From the NCBI RefSeq assembly GCF_963678635.1, contig NC_087066.1:37557755-37621754 (forward strand): 64,000 nucleotides of DNA, written 5' to 3'. Source of the DNA: Symsagittifera roscoffensis (Eukaryota > Xenacoelomorpha > Acoela > Convolutidae). The notes under the pieces were generated by a model, which had not been told where the DNA came from, searched no databases, and worked only from the letters and a program-made list of their open reading frames with translations. This document shows, in pieces, positions 12,151 to 24,620 of the stretch (positions are counted from its first letter, which is position 1; each line of letters begins with the position of its first letter). Both the position numbers and the translations under genes were made by a program.

Positions 12151-12289
12151 CCACGAGACAGATAGCATCTCTAAGCGCAGATCCAGTTAGATAGTCCGCA
12201 ACTCGACAAACGAAATACGAGTCTGAAAAGAAGTCGCTTTAGATTTGTTTCGATTATTGTTCCGACTTTCTCTACGAAAGTAACGGAAT

Positions 12290-12490
12290 ACTTGTGCTCG
12301 CGGTGGGTTTTTTTTCACAGACAAGTTTCGACTTTTTAACTAGCCATTTTTGACGGAATTTTTTGTATCATTCAAAAAGTATTGTTGTCCTGAGCTTAAA
12401 TTTGAAAAGATTTTTAAAGTTATGGGGGTTTAAAGATTGCCATTTTGGCCAATTTGGACAATTAACTCGCGATATATTTTTAAATTAGGC
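12290..12490 (+). repeat. Dispersed ~200-bp repeat, copy 1 of 3
   Basis: It shares with 50580-50735 and 51778-51942 an ordered set of phrases: TTTTTGACGGAAT, ATCATTCAAAAAG, TTATGGGGGTTTA, ATTTTGGCCAATTTGG, and CGCGATATATTTT at the end. A fragment in the opposite orientation lies near 53490-53550. The rest of 12151-12689, upstream of the methyltransferase gene, shows no gene. Confidence 0.7.
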
Positions 12491-12689
12491 TACATAAGAA
12501 AACGATTGGACTTGTAGGCTTAAATTATAGTAGCATGCCTATAGTACAGGGTGACTGCCGGTATTACAACTCTGGCTTTACAGAATTTTGGAAAGGATCC
12601 CCTTTTGGTGTTGCACGATCATATATGTCAAGGATCAACCCTATTTTTGTTGTAAAAGCCTCCTCGACTTCAAAAAAACAAATTTGAAG

Positions 12690-13082
12690 ACGCCCCCCCC
12701 CCCCCCGCTCAGCGCGATTCGTACCCCTGCCGACCCAAAGGGTCCTCTCTTTGTACTATTTTGAGATATCAATTTTTAGCTGAAGGGCACTTAAAAATTT
12801 CTTAAAGGCGCCTTTGGCGCCAATATATACTATTTTGATGCGGGAGCGCGCGCCGAAAAGACGGGCTTTTTTGCTAAATTTTTTTTCAAAAAGTGTCTTA
12901 AAACGCATTTTTGCCCTGTTTTTTCAAATTTTTGCGTGAGACGCAAAAAATGCGGCCAAAACTGGACCTTTTCTGCTTTGAGAGAGCTCGAAAAATCAAT
13001 TTGGTCGACCTAAAAAAAGGGTTGCCAAATATTTCGAAGATTTTAAAAAATCCCCCACGAGAAAATCCTAGATCCGCCCGTG
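12690..13082 (+). mobile_element. hAT-type MITE copy
   Basis: A poly-C tract, GACCCAAAGGGTCC, the GGCGCCTTTGGCGCC palindrome, GGGAGCGCGCGCCGAAAAG and terminal CTAGATCCGCCCGTG are present in family order. The left terminus is degraded. Confidence 0.75.
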
Positions 13083-13083
13083 C

Positions 13084-13377
13084 TTGTATGTGGCTTATTA
13101 CGGAGGAATACATGTGCTTATTATGACAGAGGGAAGAAAAAAGAGTCTAACAATGTTGAATTTTTTTGCATTTCAATTTACCAAAGACTGTTTGAAACGA
13201 CATTTGGTTGTTCAAACAGCAACAAAACATGTCGACATATTTTCCAAACTTTTTCATCTTTGTTTCGAAGTTTTATCATCTGTTTTAAATCAAAAACTTT
13301 TACCAGAGTCGCTAAAACAGCCGAAACATGTAGGGCTGTGCCTTGCGCGGTGTGTTCAAATGATCAGATCTAATTAG
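13084..13377 (+). CDS. Candidate coding exon, unknown protein
   Basis: An open frame ends at TAG 13375-13377. The first good ATG in frame is at 13123 (MTEGRKKSLTML...), giving about 84 aa. The segment has alternating hydrophobic and charged residues (FFAFQFTKDCLKRHLVV, then DIFSKLFHLCFEVLSSVL), which suggests folded helices and differs from the lysine/phenylalanine noise nearby. It starts right at the end of a MITE. I do not recognise the family. It may be an exon or a chance frame. Confidence 0.3.
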   Translation: MYVAYYGGIHVLIMTEGRKKSLTMLNFFAFQFTKDCLKRHLVVQTATKHVDIFSKLFHLCFEVLSSVLNQKLLPESLKQPKHVGLCLARCVQMIRSN

Positions 13378-13800
13378 ATTTTTTAAATGTAATGAAGCCT
13401 TGAGCTCAAAATTAGAAAAATAATTCAGCAGTGACCGCCTCCCATCAACTCTGGTTGCAAAATGTTTTCCAAAAGATCCTTTTATTGGTATTATTTACCC
13501 ACATCCAGGTTTTGTCAACTAACCCTTGAATTTTTCTTTCGGCCTTCAGCACCAAAACACACTTATTGAGAGTGGTTCAACTATTTATGATCTTTTTTCA
13601 AATTTTGTCCCATGGAACAGAAAACTTGGCACAAAAAACGCGGGAGTGGGGAGTAGTGGTGAGTAGTAAAGAGAAGAGAGGGGGAGTGAAAAATTTGAAA
13701 ACACCGACTATTTGAAAAATGAAGAGGAACTCGGTATTCAGATGTGTTTTAGTTTTTTTTCTCTTTTTTGTTTTCCCAACAAATTCAGGTACCACAACTA
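13378..13800. other. No gene seen
   Basis: AT-rich sequence up to the assembly gap, with a purine-rich stretch (GGGAGTGGGGAGTAGTGG, then AGAGAAGAGAGGGGGAG) at about 13641-13688. Confidence 0.5.
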
Positions 13801-14000
13801 NNNNNNNNNNNNNNNNNNNNNNNNNNNNNNNNNNNNNNNNNNNNNNNNNNNNNNNNNNNNNNNNNNNNNNNNNNNNNNNNNNNNNNNNNNNNNNNNNNNN
13901 NNNNNNNNNNNNNNNNNNNNNNNNNNNNNNNNNNNNNNNNNNNNNNNNNNNNNNNNNNNNNNNNNNNNNNNNNNNNNNNNNNNNNNNNNNNNNNNNNNNN
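13801..14000. other. Assembly gap (200 N)
   Basis: Exactly 200 undetermined bases, probably a placeholder length. Open frames reported across it are meaningless. Confidence 0.99.
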
Positions 14001-14759
14001 GTTACGGTTACGTTGCAGCATCCGGTTCAGAAAGGCAAAAATAGCTTTAGAAAATGAACACAAGCGGGATGCGATTTACACACAAAAAAGTGCGCGTTTG
14101 AGTGTGCGTTATAAAAAGTGCGTGTTTGAGTAAGGTACGAATAAAATTGGCAAAACTCTAAAGCGATTTTCGTCTATTGTATTTTCATCTTTTGGTTTTG
14201 TCGCAGATGCGCAAAAATAACTCCGCGTTTTAATAAATAAAGAAGGAAAAATATTGATGTTCTTAGAAAATTGAAGCTCAGATGCAAAATAAATTGTCGC
14301 ACTTACGATTAACAGTTTTCAATTTGACATTCACTGCAAATTCAAAATAAGTTAACCTTATTGAAAATAATTGGAAATAAAAAAAGGTATGAATCATAAT
14401 CAAGCTTTACTTGAGTCATATCAATGCCATACTTGATCATATCAATGCATTTTGGGTGAGGAATGCTTATTTGAAGGTTCAATGGAAACTAGAACGCAAG
14501 AAAAACAAAAGTCTGTATTTATGAGATCGGATCTGGGATTTTCGATGGTATCAAAAATTTTCAAAAATTTGACAAACTCTTTAGTTCGACCAATTTGATT
14601 TCTCTCCGAACAAAAAAGTTTAAGACCTCATTGCGCTATACAAATAAGCGTTGCAGTAAAACTTGCAAAAAATATGCCGTTAAAACTGTTTTGAGCATTT
14701 TCGGGAAGTTTCGACGAAAAAATTTTGCATTTTAGGCGCGCAGCCCTCCGTCTACTTAG
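14001..14759. other. No gene seen
   Basis: AT-rich sequence with no supported coding, repeat or RNA feature. A polypyrimidine 3' splice site lies at its right end (CCCTCCGTCTACTTAG, ending at 14759). Confidence 0.5.
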
Positions 14760-14909
14760 TGTACATTGGCGGATAAAAATGTCCTAAAAAGGTACCGAAT
14801 GTTATTTCGTGTTGAGTGCGTCCCCACCGCACTATATTTGCTACTGAGCAGAATCTACGGCTGTTTCATGGATGATGTCCGGATGCCACTGGAGTTTCAT
14901 GAGAAATAA
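14760..14909 (+). CDS. Candidate terminal coding exon, 49 aa, unknown
   Basis: The strong acceptor CCCTCCGTCTACTTAG precedes a 50-codon frame ending in TAA at 14907-14909. It encodes ADKNVLKRYRMLFRVE, then a Leu-rich stretch (TALYLLLSRIYGCF) and MDDVRMPLEFHEK at the C-terminus. The composition is more balanced than the surroundings. I do not recognise the family, and any upstream exons would be in or near the N gap. Confidence 0.35.
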   Translation, partial: CTLADKNVLKRYRMLFRVECVPTALYLLLSRIYGCFMDDVRMPLEFHEK

Positions 14910-16414
14910 TCGATTCGAATGGGTTGAACTTAAAAAGTTTCCGTTTTAATGGGTTGGATCTACTTAACAATCGCCCTCCCTGTGGTATCTACTAAAGAAT
15001 TGCCACCCTTATAAAAAAGGCAGTAAATTAGCACTAGACCGTTGTATTTAAAATTTGAATTATGCTGTAATCTGATTGGTGAAAAAAAAAATCGACAACT
15101 TAATAATTGCCCCCTTCTTGAAGGGGGGGGGGGGGGGGCGATTGTCAAAAAGGTCCCATGTGTTATAATTAAATTATAAAAAATTTGAATGGACTGGAAA
15201 TTCTCCTCCAGAAAATTAACCGGATGATAGTGATAGTCAGTTGAACTCCATTATAAAGCCCTCACTAACCAAAATGGATAAAAATCAATTATCTACAGCA
15301 AAATACACAGATTTCAGATCTGCTGTAATTTTATAGAGTAAAACATCAATTATGTAGTTTTAATTATAGATTCTAATGCATTTTGTTTTGCAAAAATTTT
15401 ATACTCCATATCTTCATTAAGATATCATTACCAAAACAATCTAAAACTATTTTTTTTGTATCAAATTTCATGCAAACTGTATGAAGTTCGTATACAGATT
15501 AATGACAGATTATCTACAGATTATATACTGATAATATACAGATTATATACAGACTATAAACAGATTATATACAGACTTTATACAGACTTTATACAAATAT
15601 ATAGATTTTCTCAACACACTGGCCAATCAGATAATAAGATTCTTTTGAACTAAAATTATAATGCAGAATTTTCATTTTTTGTACTTTTCATTTTTGAAAA
15701 TAAGTTGCAGCAAAAACTAGTAACTTTTTATTAATTTTTCTTATTTTTTAATGATTTGTTCTCAAAAAAACATTGAAGAAGTTTTGCACAAAATTATCTT
15801 TTTTTACCGCGGGAACCCTTAGGTTGCGAAATCTTAGGGTGATCTATTGAAATTTGTAGTGATCTATTGAAATTTGTAAGTAACTTTTTTCATGTAAGTT
15901 CAGCTCACAATAACACAAACAATTTTTTTTTTCAGATTTACACTTTTTGTGATCTTTTTGAAAAATAAAATCAATAATTTAGCTTTTGAATGGTCAAGTT
16001 TAAATTTACTACGACCCCTATAGTTTTTAGGCAATATGATAATTTCATACAGATCAAATTTTAGACAAACATTTTATAAAAATTAATTACAGATTATGTA
16101 CAGATTACCAACAAGTTTTATTGTTTAAAGTTTATTTAATAATTATATGCAGATTATCTACAGATTATACACAGATCTTATTGAATAGAAAAAAACGATT
16201 ATTTTGGCATTAAAATTCATTTGTTTTTGGTGGAAAAAAATAGAATCTATCTGTATAGAGTCGAGTATTGTTCGCAATTTGGTTGTAGATAAATCAATTA
16301 TCTGCTTACGTTAATTTGTAAATTTTTCTGTATATAATCCTTTTTCATCCATTTTTGTCACTGCGGTTGGGTTATAATGAATTATAATCTGCATAGTTTT
16401 GTTTCCGATTATAG
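14910..16414. other. AT-rich non-coding DNA with minisatellites
   Basis: It holds a run of 16 G at 15123-15138 and the ACAGATTATATA minisatellites listed separately. No gene is seen. Confidence 0.5.
15495..15605 (+). repeat. 12-bp minisatellite (ACAGATTATATA type)
   Basis: About nine imperfect copies of a 10-12-bp unit such as ATACAGATTATAT. A smaller cluster of the same word lies at about 16085-16175. Confidence 0.8.
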
Positions 16415-16684
16415 GCGAAAATTGCAGCATTTACGACATTACTCGTGGCCTACTTGGTTTTTCAATCTACTCACCATTGTACAATTCTTCAAAACTTTGT
16501 CCCTCGCAAGGGGCCGAGGAAGTTACACGACAAAATAGACGAGGTAAAAAAATTATATCTAGAATGTTCCCAAAACTACAACTATGAGAATTTAGACATT
16601 TTTGAGCAGTTTACGGGCGTGAAATTACTTTGCATATTACAAATCTTTCGGTTTGAGCTTTCTGAACGCAAATCAAAGTACTAA
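16415..16684 (+). CDS. Candidate terminal coding exon, 89 aa, unknown
   Basis: The acceptor GTTTCCGATTATAG (ending at 16414) is followed, in phase 0, by 89 codons and TAA. The peptide starts with a hydrophobic stretch (IAAFTTLLVAYLVF), then PRKGPRKLHDKIDEVKKLYL and an acidic/aromatic segment (YNYENLDIFEQF). It looks like a real protein segment, but I cannot name the family. It lies on the same strand as the candidate exons at 13084 and 14760. Since all three end in stops, they cannot simply be consecutive internal exons. Confidence 0.4.
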   Translation, partial: AKIAAFTTLLVAYLVFQSTHHCTILQNFVPRKGPRKLHDKIDEVKKLYLECSQNYNYENLDIFEQFTGVKLLCILQIFRFELSERKSKY

Positions 16685-16832
16685 CTATTTGACACATCTG
16701 TATAATTTATGCAATTCAAAAAAAAATGTGTCATTTTTGTACCAAAAAGTTATCGACTAAACTCAATTTTAGTAGCATTGTTTAATTTGCTTGTCTTATT
16801 TGCTATCCTCCTTACCCCTCATAATTGCGTAC

Positions 16833-17873
16833 CGCACTCTGTAAAAACAGAAAATAATCAATTACATGGATTTTTATAGTCAGTCTCCATAAATTTCAAA
16901 AAAAATTGATTATAATCGATTAAAAATGGATTGTAATTTAAATATTTTTTGAAACAATAAAAATCATCATAATCGTTTATATATGATTATAATAGACTAT
17001 TTTTTGAAAAATTGTTTTCTCAAATTTTATTGACATATAAACCATTATAATGATTTTTAATCCAATATTATTCAACAATTGTGTCATCGCTTCATTCCTT
17101 TTTATTTTTGTTTTGTTTTGTGTGCTTTTCAGTTGGTTACCGAACTAAAAGAAACTGTAATTTTTACTTATAGCAGGGGCGGTTATAGGGGTGGGGGCTG
17201 GGGTTTCCCCCTTTGAGATATCCATTTTTGGTGCCTAAACACTTTCTAAAGGCACCTTTGGCGCCAATATATATATTAAATTTGAGAGGGGAGAGCGCAC
17301 CAAAAAAACGTGATATCCAGATCAAAATTTCCCAAAAATTGTCTAAAAACGCCTTTTTGGCCTGTTTTTTTTTAAATTTTGCCTGCGGCGCAGAAAGTTT
17401 GATCAAAATGGGGTCTTTATAGTGAGTTAGGAGTGCTGATAAAATCAATTTGGTAAAAAAAGGTCAATAAATATTTCAAAGACCTATTTTTTGAAAACCC
17501 GCTCCCCTCCCCGATAAAGTCCTAGATTCGCCCCTGCTTATAGCTCGAACTGACATTAAATTTGATTTTTACTGTATTTTCTTTCAGAATAGCTTAATTA
17601 TAATCCATTATAGCTGAGTTTTTTGTGAGACAATTTTTTGATAGAAAAAGGGGTTATAATCTATTATAATAGATTATAAGAGTTTTTCGGAAAAATTATA
17701 ATCAATTATCATTGATTATAGTTTAATACAATGTTCCCAAAAATATTATCATTATAATGGATTATAAATCGTTTAAACATCTAAAATTGGCTACTATAAT
17801 TTATTATAGTTTTGCTAAATTTACGATTACATTTATAATATAATGGATTATTTTCTCCTTTTACTGAGCGCGG
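16833..17873. mobile_element. Non-autonomous TIR element rich in TTATAATC, with nested MITE
   Basis: The left end CGCACTCTGTAAAAACAGAA and the right end read in reverse (CGCGCTCAGTAAAAGGAGAA) form ~27-bp TIRs, both continuing into AAATAATC. The interior is made of GATTATAATCGATTATAAT-like words. A second member with CCCGCACTCAGTAAAA begins at 37313 and is duplicated at 40718. A hAT-type MITE sits inside at 17174-17536. Confidence 0.65.
17174..17536 (+). mobile_element. Full-length hAT-type MITE with target-site duplication
   Basis: Termini are CAGGGGCGG and CTAGATTCGCCCCTG. The flanks CTTATAG (17167-17173) and CTTATAG (17537-17543) form a target-site duplication (8 bp if the shared C is counted). 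This supports assignment of the whole family to the hAT superfamily. Confidence 0.85.
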
Positions 17874-17876
17874 GTA

Positions 17877-18338
17877 ACCCCTCTTCTCATTTTAAAACCC
17901 ACACTTACCTCCTCCCCTTCAATTTAAATGAGAGGTATGTAAGTGGCTGGTGAGGGGAGGAAAAAGCGTCGGCGTAGCTTATTCAAAACGTCGATAACTT
18001 TCTCGACGTGAAAAAAAAGAGCCCAACAAAGACTTTCACGCAACGTTTAAAACATATAAAAAGTTTTGACCAAGTTGCATTTCTCAGGTCAAATCCCTGA
18101 TGCGGACATTGGTCAAATGTGCGGCAGGCGCGAATCCGGCAATGCATTAGAGAACTTTTTTAGGATACTAAGAAACTTCCAACAAATAGGGAAAATTTGA
18201 GGAGAGAAAAAAACAACCAAAGTAAACTTCACTTTAAATAAACAACAGCCAAGTTTTGAAAAAATGGTGGGCAGTGGGCGGAAGCAGCTTTTCGAAACAC
18301 TTTGAAAACTGGTTTTAAACACTTAGCGAGAGTATTTT
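17877..18338. other. No gene seen
   Basis: Includes pyrimidine-rich TACCTCCTCCCCTTC near 17907. No supported feature. Confidence 0.4.
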
Positions 18339-18427
18339 GTGAAAGCAGGTCAAGTCTATTTTCTTAAAAATGCCAGAATAAAACTAGAAAAAAAAACACA
18401 ATTAGAGTGTCCATTATAGTGGTTGCT

Positions 18428-18846
18428 GTAGCGTGCCGAGGGTGGGGAGGGGAGCGGGGGCTTTCGCCTCCCTCTTCCCCTCAATTCTTGTTGCCAAACT
18501 TTGCCGTAGAGTCCCCACTTTGGTATAACTTTACGACATCCATTTTTGGCTGACCAACCTCAAAAAGTTTCTAAAGGTGTCTTCGGCGCCAATATAGCTA
18601 ATTTGGCGGGGGGAGCGCGCGCAGAAAATACGGATTTTTTTGTCAAAATACTCCAAAAAGCGCCCAAAACTGCAGTGTTTTAGCCGGTTTTTGACACACT
18701 TGCATGCGGCGCAAAAGTTTCGACAAAATAGGGTCCTCAAAGTGTTTTTGCAGTACTGGTCGACCCTAAAAAAGGTCCGAAAGTTCAAACTTCTTCAAAA
18801 AATAGACCCAACCCCCCCCCCCCCAGAAAAATTTCTGCGCATGCCA
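18428..18846 (+). mobile_element. Diverged hAT-type MITE within array unit 1
   Basis: Family phrases ACGACATCCATTTTTGGCTG, CTTCGGCGCC and CATGCGGCGCA are present in + orientation. Homologous copies in later units lie at about 21780-22192 and 24660-25067. Confidence 0.6.
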
Positions 18847-20213
18847 CTGAGTGCACTGAGTGGCTGTAATCTGATTGAAAATGACTTTGTCGCTCAATAA
18901 GTACTGGCATTAGGGTTCATTTTCAAGTAAATTTTTTTCATTTTTTTAAACGATTTTAGAGAAACTCATAAAATAATCGACTATTACTGCATGGAGTTTC
19001 GGTGCGGGTAATCTTTAATCCAACAGACGCTTTTTTAGTGATTTACAAAGAAACCTTTCAGTTTTCAAGATGTTATAATTAGCCAAAAAATCTTCAAGCA
19101 TTAGATCTACAACTCGAAAAAGAAAAAAACCGAAAAAAAATTTCCTATTTCTGAGGGAAAAAGCGGAGAAAAACTGACACCTCTTTAAAACTTGAAAAGG
19201 AAACGTAGAAAAAAAGTGAAGAAAAGCTGAAAACTGGATAAAAATTTAAAAAGCAAATGTAGAAAGTTGAAATGTAGTGAATTCGTGTAGTGTAGATAGT
19301 TTCTTAAAAGATTCCGCAACCCTTTGTTGCATTTAGTTTTATTTTGGTTTTTCTTTCAAGCTTTCTACAAACTTGAAACAGTCTGGACAGTTTTCCTTCA
19401 AATTTCTTCTTTTATTTGTATTGACTTCTTCACTGTTGAACGAGCTTAGCGAATTTTAGTTCCTCGCATTTTTGTTTCTTTTGAACTGTTGTTTATTTAT
19501 TTTATCTTATTTTCATGATAGGCACAACTGAAATTAAAAGCTCTCATTAGGTCTCCAATAATAATTTTTCAGGTTTAATCTATTGTAATTTCAAAGCTTT
19601 TTTGTTCGCATACTTTTTTTGTTTCATGTTTTTTCTATCCATACGAAACATGAATTCTGTATACTTTCATGTTAGAAGCTCATGGTATGTTTTCCGCGCT
19701 GTTTTTTGTATCGAGTAGTGACAAAACCAGAACTAACATTAACCGACAGTTTTGTGGAAAAAAAGGAATTTGAAATAATTCAACAAGTCCCATCTATTTC
19801 CATTGATGGCTACGCTACCTAGTAGCTGATAGTTTGAGAATTATGGGTGTTAGTTTTGTAAAAATTAGAGGAATATATAGCTCAAAATGCGATTTCTTGT
19901 AATTCCTGGGTTGCTGCTATAGTTGAATCGAAATTTTTTCTAAAAAAAATTGTTGTTCAAAAAATTTGAAGATATCTTCATTTCTTAATAAACAAAGGTT
20001 GGTTTGATTTTCAAAAAACTGTTTTTCAAAAGGTAGTTATAATTGATTATAAAGAATTATAATCGGATAAAAACGTCTCATCAAAATTAACCGATTATAA
20101 TTGACTAACATCGATCAAAATGTTCCTAAGATTTAGTATAGTTTCGTTTTGAAAGCAAGAGACTATAATCGATTTTTAATTGATTATAATCGATTCTTTT
20201 TATATGATAGATC

Positions 20214-20612
20214 AGGCGCGGATCTAGGAATTTCTCAAGGGGGGAAAGCGGAGTTTCAAAAAAATTTTGAACAATTTGACGAAACATTTTTTAAGTAAGG
20301 TCGACCAAAGAAATTATCTGAGCTCTCCCAAACCACTATGAAGACCATAATTTGATAAATTTTTCTGCGCCGCAATTTTTGAAAAAAAGGCCAAAGAAAT
20401 GCGTGTTAGGCACTTTTTGAAAAACTTCGACAAAAAAAATGCGGTTTTTTGGCGCCGGCTACCCACTCAAAATTAGTATAGATTGGCGCCGACAGCGCCT
20501 TTAGAAAAGTTTCTAGGGATATCTCAAAATAGTTTAAAGAGGGGACCTTCAGGGTCGGCAGGGGGTCAAATCCCTGAGGCGGTGGCCCTGCTTAAATCCG
20601 CTAATGTGTTAG
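20214..20612 (-). mobile_element. Inverted hAT-type MITE within array unit 1
   Basis: It begins GGCGCGGATCTAGGAATTTC and ends near GCTTAAATCCGC, with all landmarks in reverse order. Homologues lie at about 23527-23795 (truncated), 26411-26832, 28506-28924, 30611-31033 and 32057-32480. Confidence 0.7.
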
Positions 20613-21186
20613 ATTATTATTTTTCGAAACTGGATGCGGGATTCAAAATGAAATGTATGTACATTGTAAAACACAGAAACAAGACTACTCGTGCCCAAGG
20701 AAAAATACCTGTATGTTCCGACTGGCCCTAATTGGTATTGAATTGTTGTTGATAAAGAAAAAACAAAAATCATAAATACTAGACAAAATCAAAGATCTAA
20801 TTGAAAACTTTAGTCTTACGAAAGTAATACTAACGATTAGCTTACTTTAATTCATTTTTAAACATATCAAAAATGCGAGATATTTCGCCAACCTTGAAAA
20901 AATTGTGTTACATTTTCAAAATTGCAAACAAATTCTTCGCAGCGCGCAAAAGTTTGTTGAGAGCATTGCCAATTTGGCCACTCGCGGATTAAATTCCCCG
21001 AGAGAAAGTCCCCCAGGATAAAAACTAACTCTATTGGTTCTACTTTGAATTGACTTCCATTTCAACATGCATCGCCATTTTGATATGGCTGTAGCTATGC
21101 CCTTCTCCTCGATAAACGACAAGAAACTTACAACGCTTTCTGTTCAAATTTGAAAGCAGATATCGCCCCCCCCCATTTTACTCATA

Positions 21187-21733
21187 ATGGACTTTTAAAT
21201 GGCTTGCATCAATTATGTGGGTGACAATTTTCCAGACACAGAAATCGAAGGTTGTTTCTTTTACTTCTTGCAAGCCATTCAAAGAAAGATACGCGAAATT
21301 GGCTATGCTAAACAGTATCGTAAGGAGTAATTAACCTAGCTTAAACAAGTAATTTAACCTAGCTAAACATCTTTTAGCTGCTCTTGCGTTTGCACCGCCC
21401 TTAAATGTAGAAGCCTGGTATAAATCAATACAAATACTATTAAGTTGCCCTTTTCCTGACTACTTCATGAACTATTTGAGGACACCTTTGTAGGCAAGGA
21501 AACGCGAAACTCGACGAGACGGAAATTGCGATTCGACATGGATATGTGAAACGTTTACTTCAGGACCAATGACGACCTTCCCAGGACAAACAATGCCCTT
21601 GAAGGATTCCACCGTGGATTCAAACCCATGCTCCGAAATTCAAATCCTGACATATGGAAATTCATTGAGGCCATTCAGAGGGCTTTTGTGAAAGCAGGTC
21701 AAGTCTATTTACCGAAATACCAGATCTAATCTA
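21187..21733 (+). pseudogene. Broken MULE transposase C-terminal region, copy 1
   Basis: Translated segments match the end of Mutator-like transposases: an ACINYVGDNFP start, GCFFYFLQAI..KI, then in another frame YF/EDTFVG-like sequence, LPRTNNALEGFHRGF and NPDIWKFIEAIQ. MULE proteins typically have F-P-x-GC-FH-x-Q and R-T-N-N-x-x-E-G-x-H-R here. A TAA at the fourth codon, an in-frame TAA near 21329 and a frameshift near 21475 show it is dead. Confidence 0.65.
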
Positions 21734-24087
21734 CAAAAAACACATTTAGATTGTCTTTTGAAATGGTTGCTGTAGCGTGCCGAGGGTGAGGGGTCGAGCA
21801 GGGGCGACTGCCTCCCTTCCCCTTCCTCAACTCTCGTTGCTAAACTTTTCCATAGAGTCCCCCCTCTGGTATAATTTTACGACATCCATTTTTGGCAGAC
21901 AAACCTCAAAAAGATTCTAATGGTGCCTCGGCGCCAAAATAATCAATTTTGCGGGGGTAGGGCGCGCTGAAAAATAAACTAATTTTTTTTTTGTCAAAAT
22001 TTTCCAAAAAGCGCCCAAACCTGCCGTTTTTTGGCCTGTTTTTTGAAACCTTTGCTTGCGGCGCAGAATTTTTGGACAAAATTGGGTCCTCAAAGAATTT
22101 TTGCAGTATTATTCGACCCTAAAAAAGATCAGCAAGTTTTTCAAAATTTTTCTAAAATAAGCACCCCCCAAAAAAATTTCTGCGCATGCCACTGAATGCA
22201 CTGAGTGGCTTTAATCTGATTGAAATTGACTTTGTTGCTCAATAAGTGGTAGCACTAGGGTCTATTTCCAATTAAGTGATTTTCATTATTTTACAAACTT
22301 AGTGAAACTCTGAATACAATCAACTATTATTGCATGGAATTTTGGTGCGGGTATTATTTAATCCAGCAGATGCTTTTTTAGTGATTTACAAAAAAACCTT
22401 TCAGTTTTCAAGATGTTATACTTAGCCAAAAAAATTTCAAGCCTTAGATCTACAACTCAAAAAAAATTGAACTGAAAAAAAATTTCCTATTTCTGAGGGA
22501 AAAAGTGGAGAAAAACTGACACCCCGATTAAAATTTGAAAAGGAAACGTAGAAAAAAAGTGGAGAGAAGCTGAAAACTGGATAAAAAATTAAAAAGGAAA
22601 TGTAGAAAGTTGATATGTATTGAATTCGTGTTGTGTAGATAGTTTCCTAAAAGATTCCGCAACCCGTTGTTGCATTTAGTTATATTTTGGTTTTTTTTCA
22701 AGCTTTCTACAAGCTTGAAACGGTCTGGACAGTTTTCCTTCAAACTTCTTCTTTTATTTGTATTGACTTCTCCACTGTAGAACGAGCGTGGCGAGTTTTA
22801 GTGCCTCGCATTTTTGTTCCTGTTTATTTATTTTATCTTTTTTTCATGAGGCACAACTGAAATTTAAAGCTCCCATTACGTCTCCAATAATACTTTTTCA
22901 GGTGTAATTTTTTGTAATTTCAAAGTTTTTTGATCGCATCCTTTTTTTGTTTCATATTTTTTATCCTTACGAATTATCAGTTCTGAATACTTTTATGTAA
23001 GAAACTCATGGTATATTTTCCGCGCTGTTTTTGTTTATCGAGTAGTGACAGTAACAGAACAAACCTTAAACGACAGTTTTATGGAAAAAAAAGGAATTTT
23101 GAGTTAATTCAACAAGTCCCATCTAAATCCATTGATGGCTACGCTACCTAGTAGCTGATAGTTCGAGAATTATGAGTGTTAGTTTTGTAAAAACTATAAG
23201 AATATATAGCGCAAAATGCGATTTCTTGTAATTCCTGGGTTGCTGCTATAGTTGAACCGAAATATATTCTAAAAAAATCGTTGTTCAAAAATTTTGAAGA
23301 TATCTTTGTTTCTTAATAAACAAAGGGTTGCTGGATTTTCAAAAAAAAATGTTTTTCAAAACAAAGGTAGTTATTATTGATTAAAATGAGTTATAATCGG
23401 ATAAAAATGTCTCATCAAAATTAACCGATTATAATTGACTAAAATCGATCAAAATGTTTCTAAGATTTAGTATAGTTTCGTTTTGAAAGCAAGAGACTAT
23501 AATCGATTCTTTTTATATGATAGATAAGGCGCGGATCTAGGAATTTCTCGAGGGGGGGAAGCGGAGTTTCAAAAAAATTTTGAACAATTTGACGAAACTT
23601 TTTTTTAAGGTCGACCAAAGAAATTGTCTGAGCTCTTCCAAACCACTATGAAGACCATAATTTGATAAAATTTTTTGCGCCGCAAATTTGAAAAAAGGCC
23701 AAAGAAAGGCGTTTTAGGCTTTTTTTGGAAATTTTTGACAAAAAAATTGCGGTTTTTTGGCGCCGGCTACCCACTCACATTTAGTATAGATTGGCAGAAA
23801 AAATTGTGTTACCTTTCCAAATCTGAAAATAAATTCTTCGCAGCGCGCAAAAGTTTGTTGCGAGCTTTGCCAATTTGGCCACTCGCGGACTAAATTCACC
23901 GGGAGAAAGTCCCCCAGGATAAAAACAATTCTATTGATTCCACTTTGAATTGACTTCCATTTCAGCATGCATCGCCATTTTGATATGGCTGTAGCTATAC
24001 CCTTCTCCTCGATAAACGACAAGAAACGTAGAACGCTTTCTTGTCAAGTTTGAAAGTAGATATCGTCCCCCCTCCAGTTTAATCATA

Positions 24088-24620
24088 ATGGACTTTTCAA
24101 TAGCTTGCATCAATTCTGTGGGTGATAACTTTCCAGAAACAGAAATCGGAGGTTGTTTCTTTTACTTCTTGCAAGCCATTTACAGAAAGATACTCGAAAT
24201 TGGCCATGCTAAACAAAATTGCAAGGACAAAGAATTTAACCTAGCTATACATCTTTTAGCTGCTCTTGCGTTTGCCCCGCCCTTACATATAGAAGCCTGG
24301 TATAAACAAATACAAATACTAATAAGTTGCCATTTTCCTGACTACTTCATGAACTATTTGAGGACATCTTTGTACGCAAGGAAACGCGAAACACGACGAG
24401 ACGGAAACTGCGATTCGACATGGATATGTGCAACGTTTACTTCAGGACCAATTGCGACCTTCCCAGGACAAACAATGCTCTTGAAGGATTCCACCGTGGA
24501 TTCAAACCCATGCTCCGAATGTCAAATCCTGACATATAGAAAATCATTGAGGCCATTCAGAGGGGTTTTGTGAAAGCAGATCAAGTCTATTTACCAAAAT
24601 GCCAGAACTATTCTAGAAAA
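24088..24620 (+). pseudogene. Broken MULE transposase C-terminal region, copy 2
   Basis: The best-preserved N-side: MDFSIACINSVGDNFPETEI, GGCFFYFLQAIYRKILEIG, LLAALAFAPPLHIEAWY, then PDYF. The frame shifts near 24355 at a T run, after which LPRTNNALEGFHRGFKPML is read in another frame, followed by a TAG after NPDI. Relationship to MULE transposases is by motif recognition only. Confidence 0.7.

Noticed and set aside
13712-14133. Open frames spanning the N gap on both strands
   Set aside because: They consist mainly of undetermined residues; the gap is only an open frame by default.
15495-16175. ACAGATTATATA repeats as a CRISPR-like array
   Set aside because: Head-to-tail copies without spacers; a minisatellite in a eukaryotic genome.
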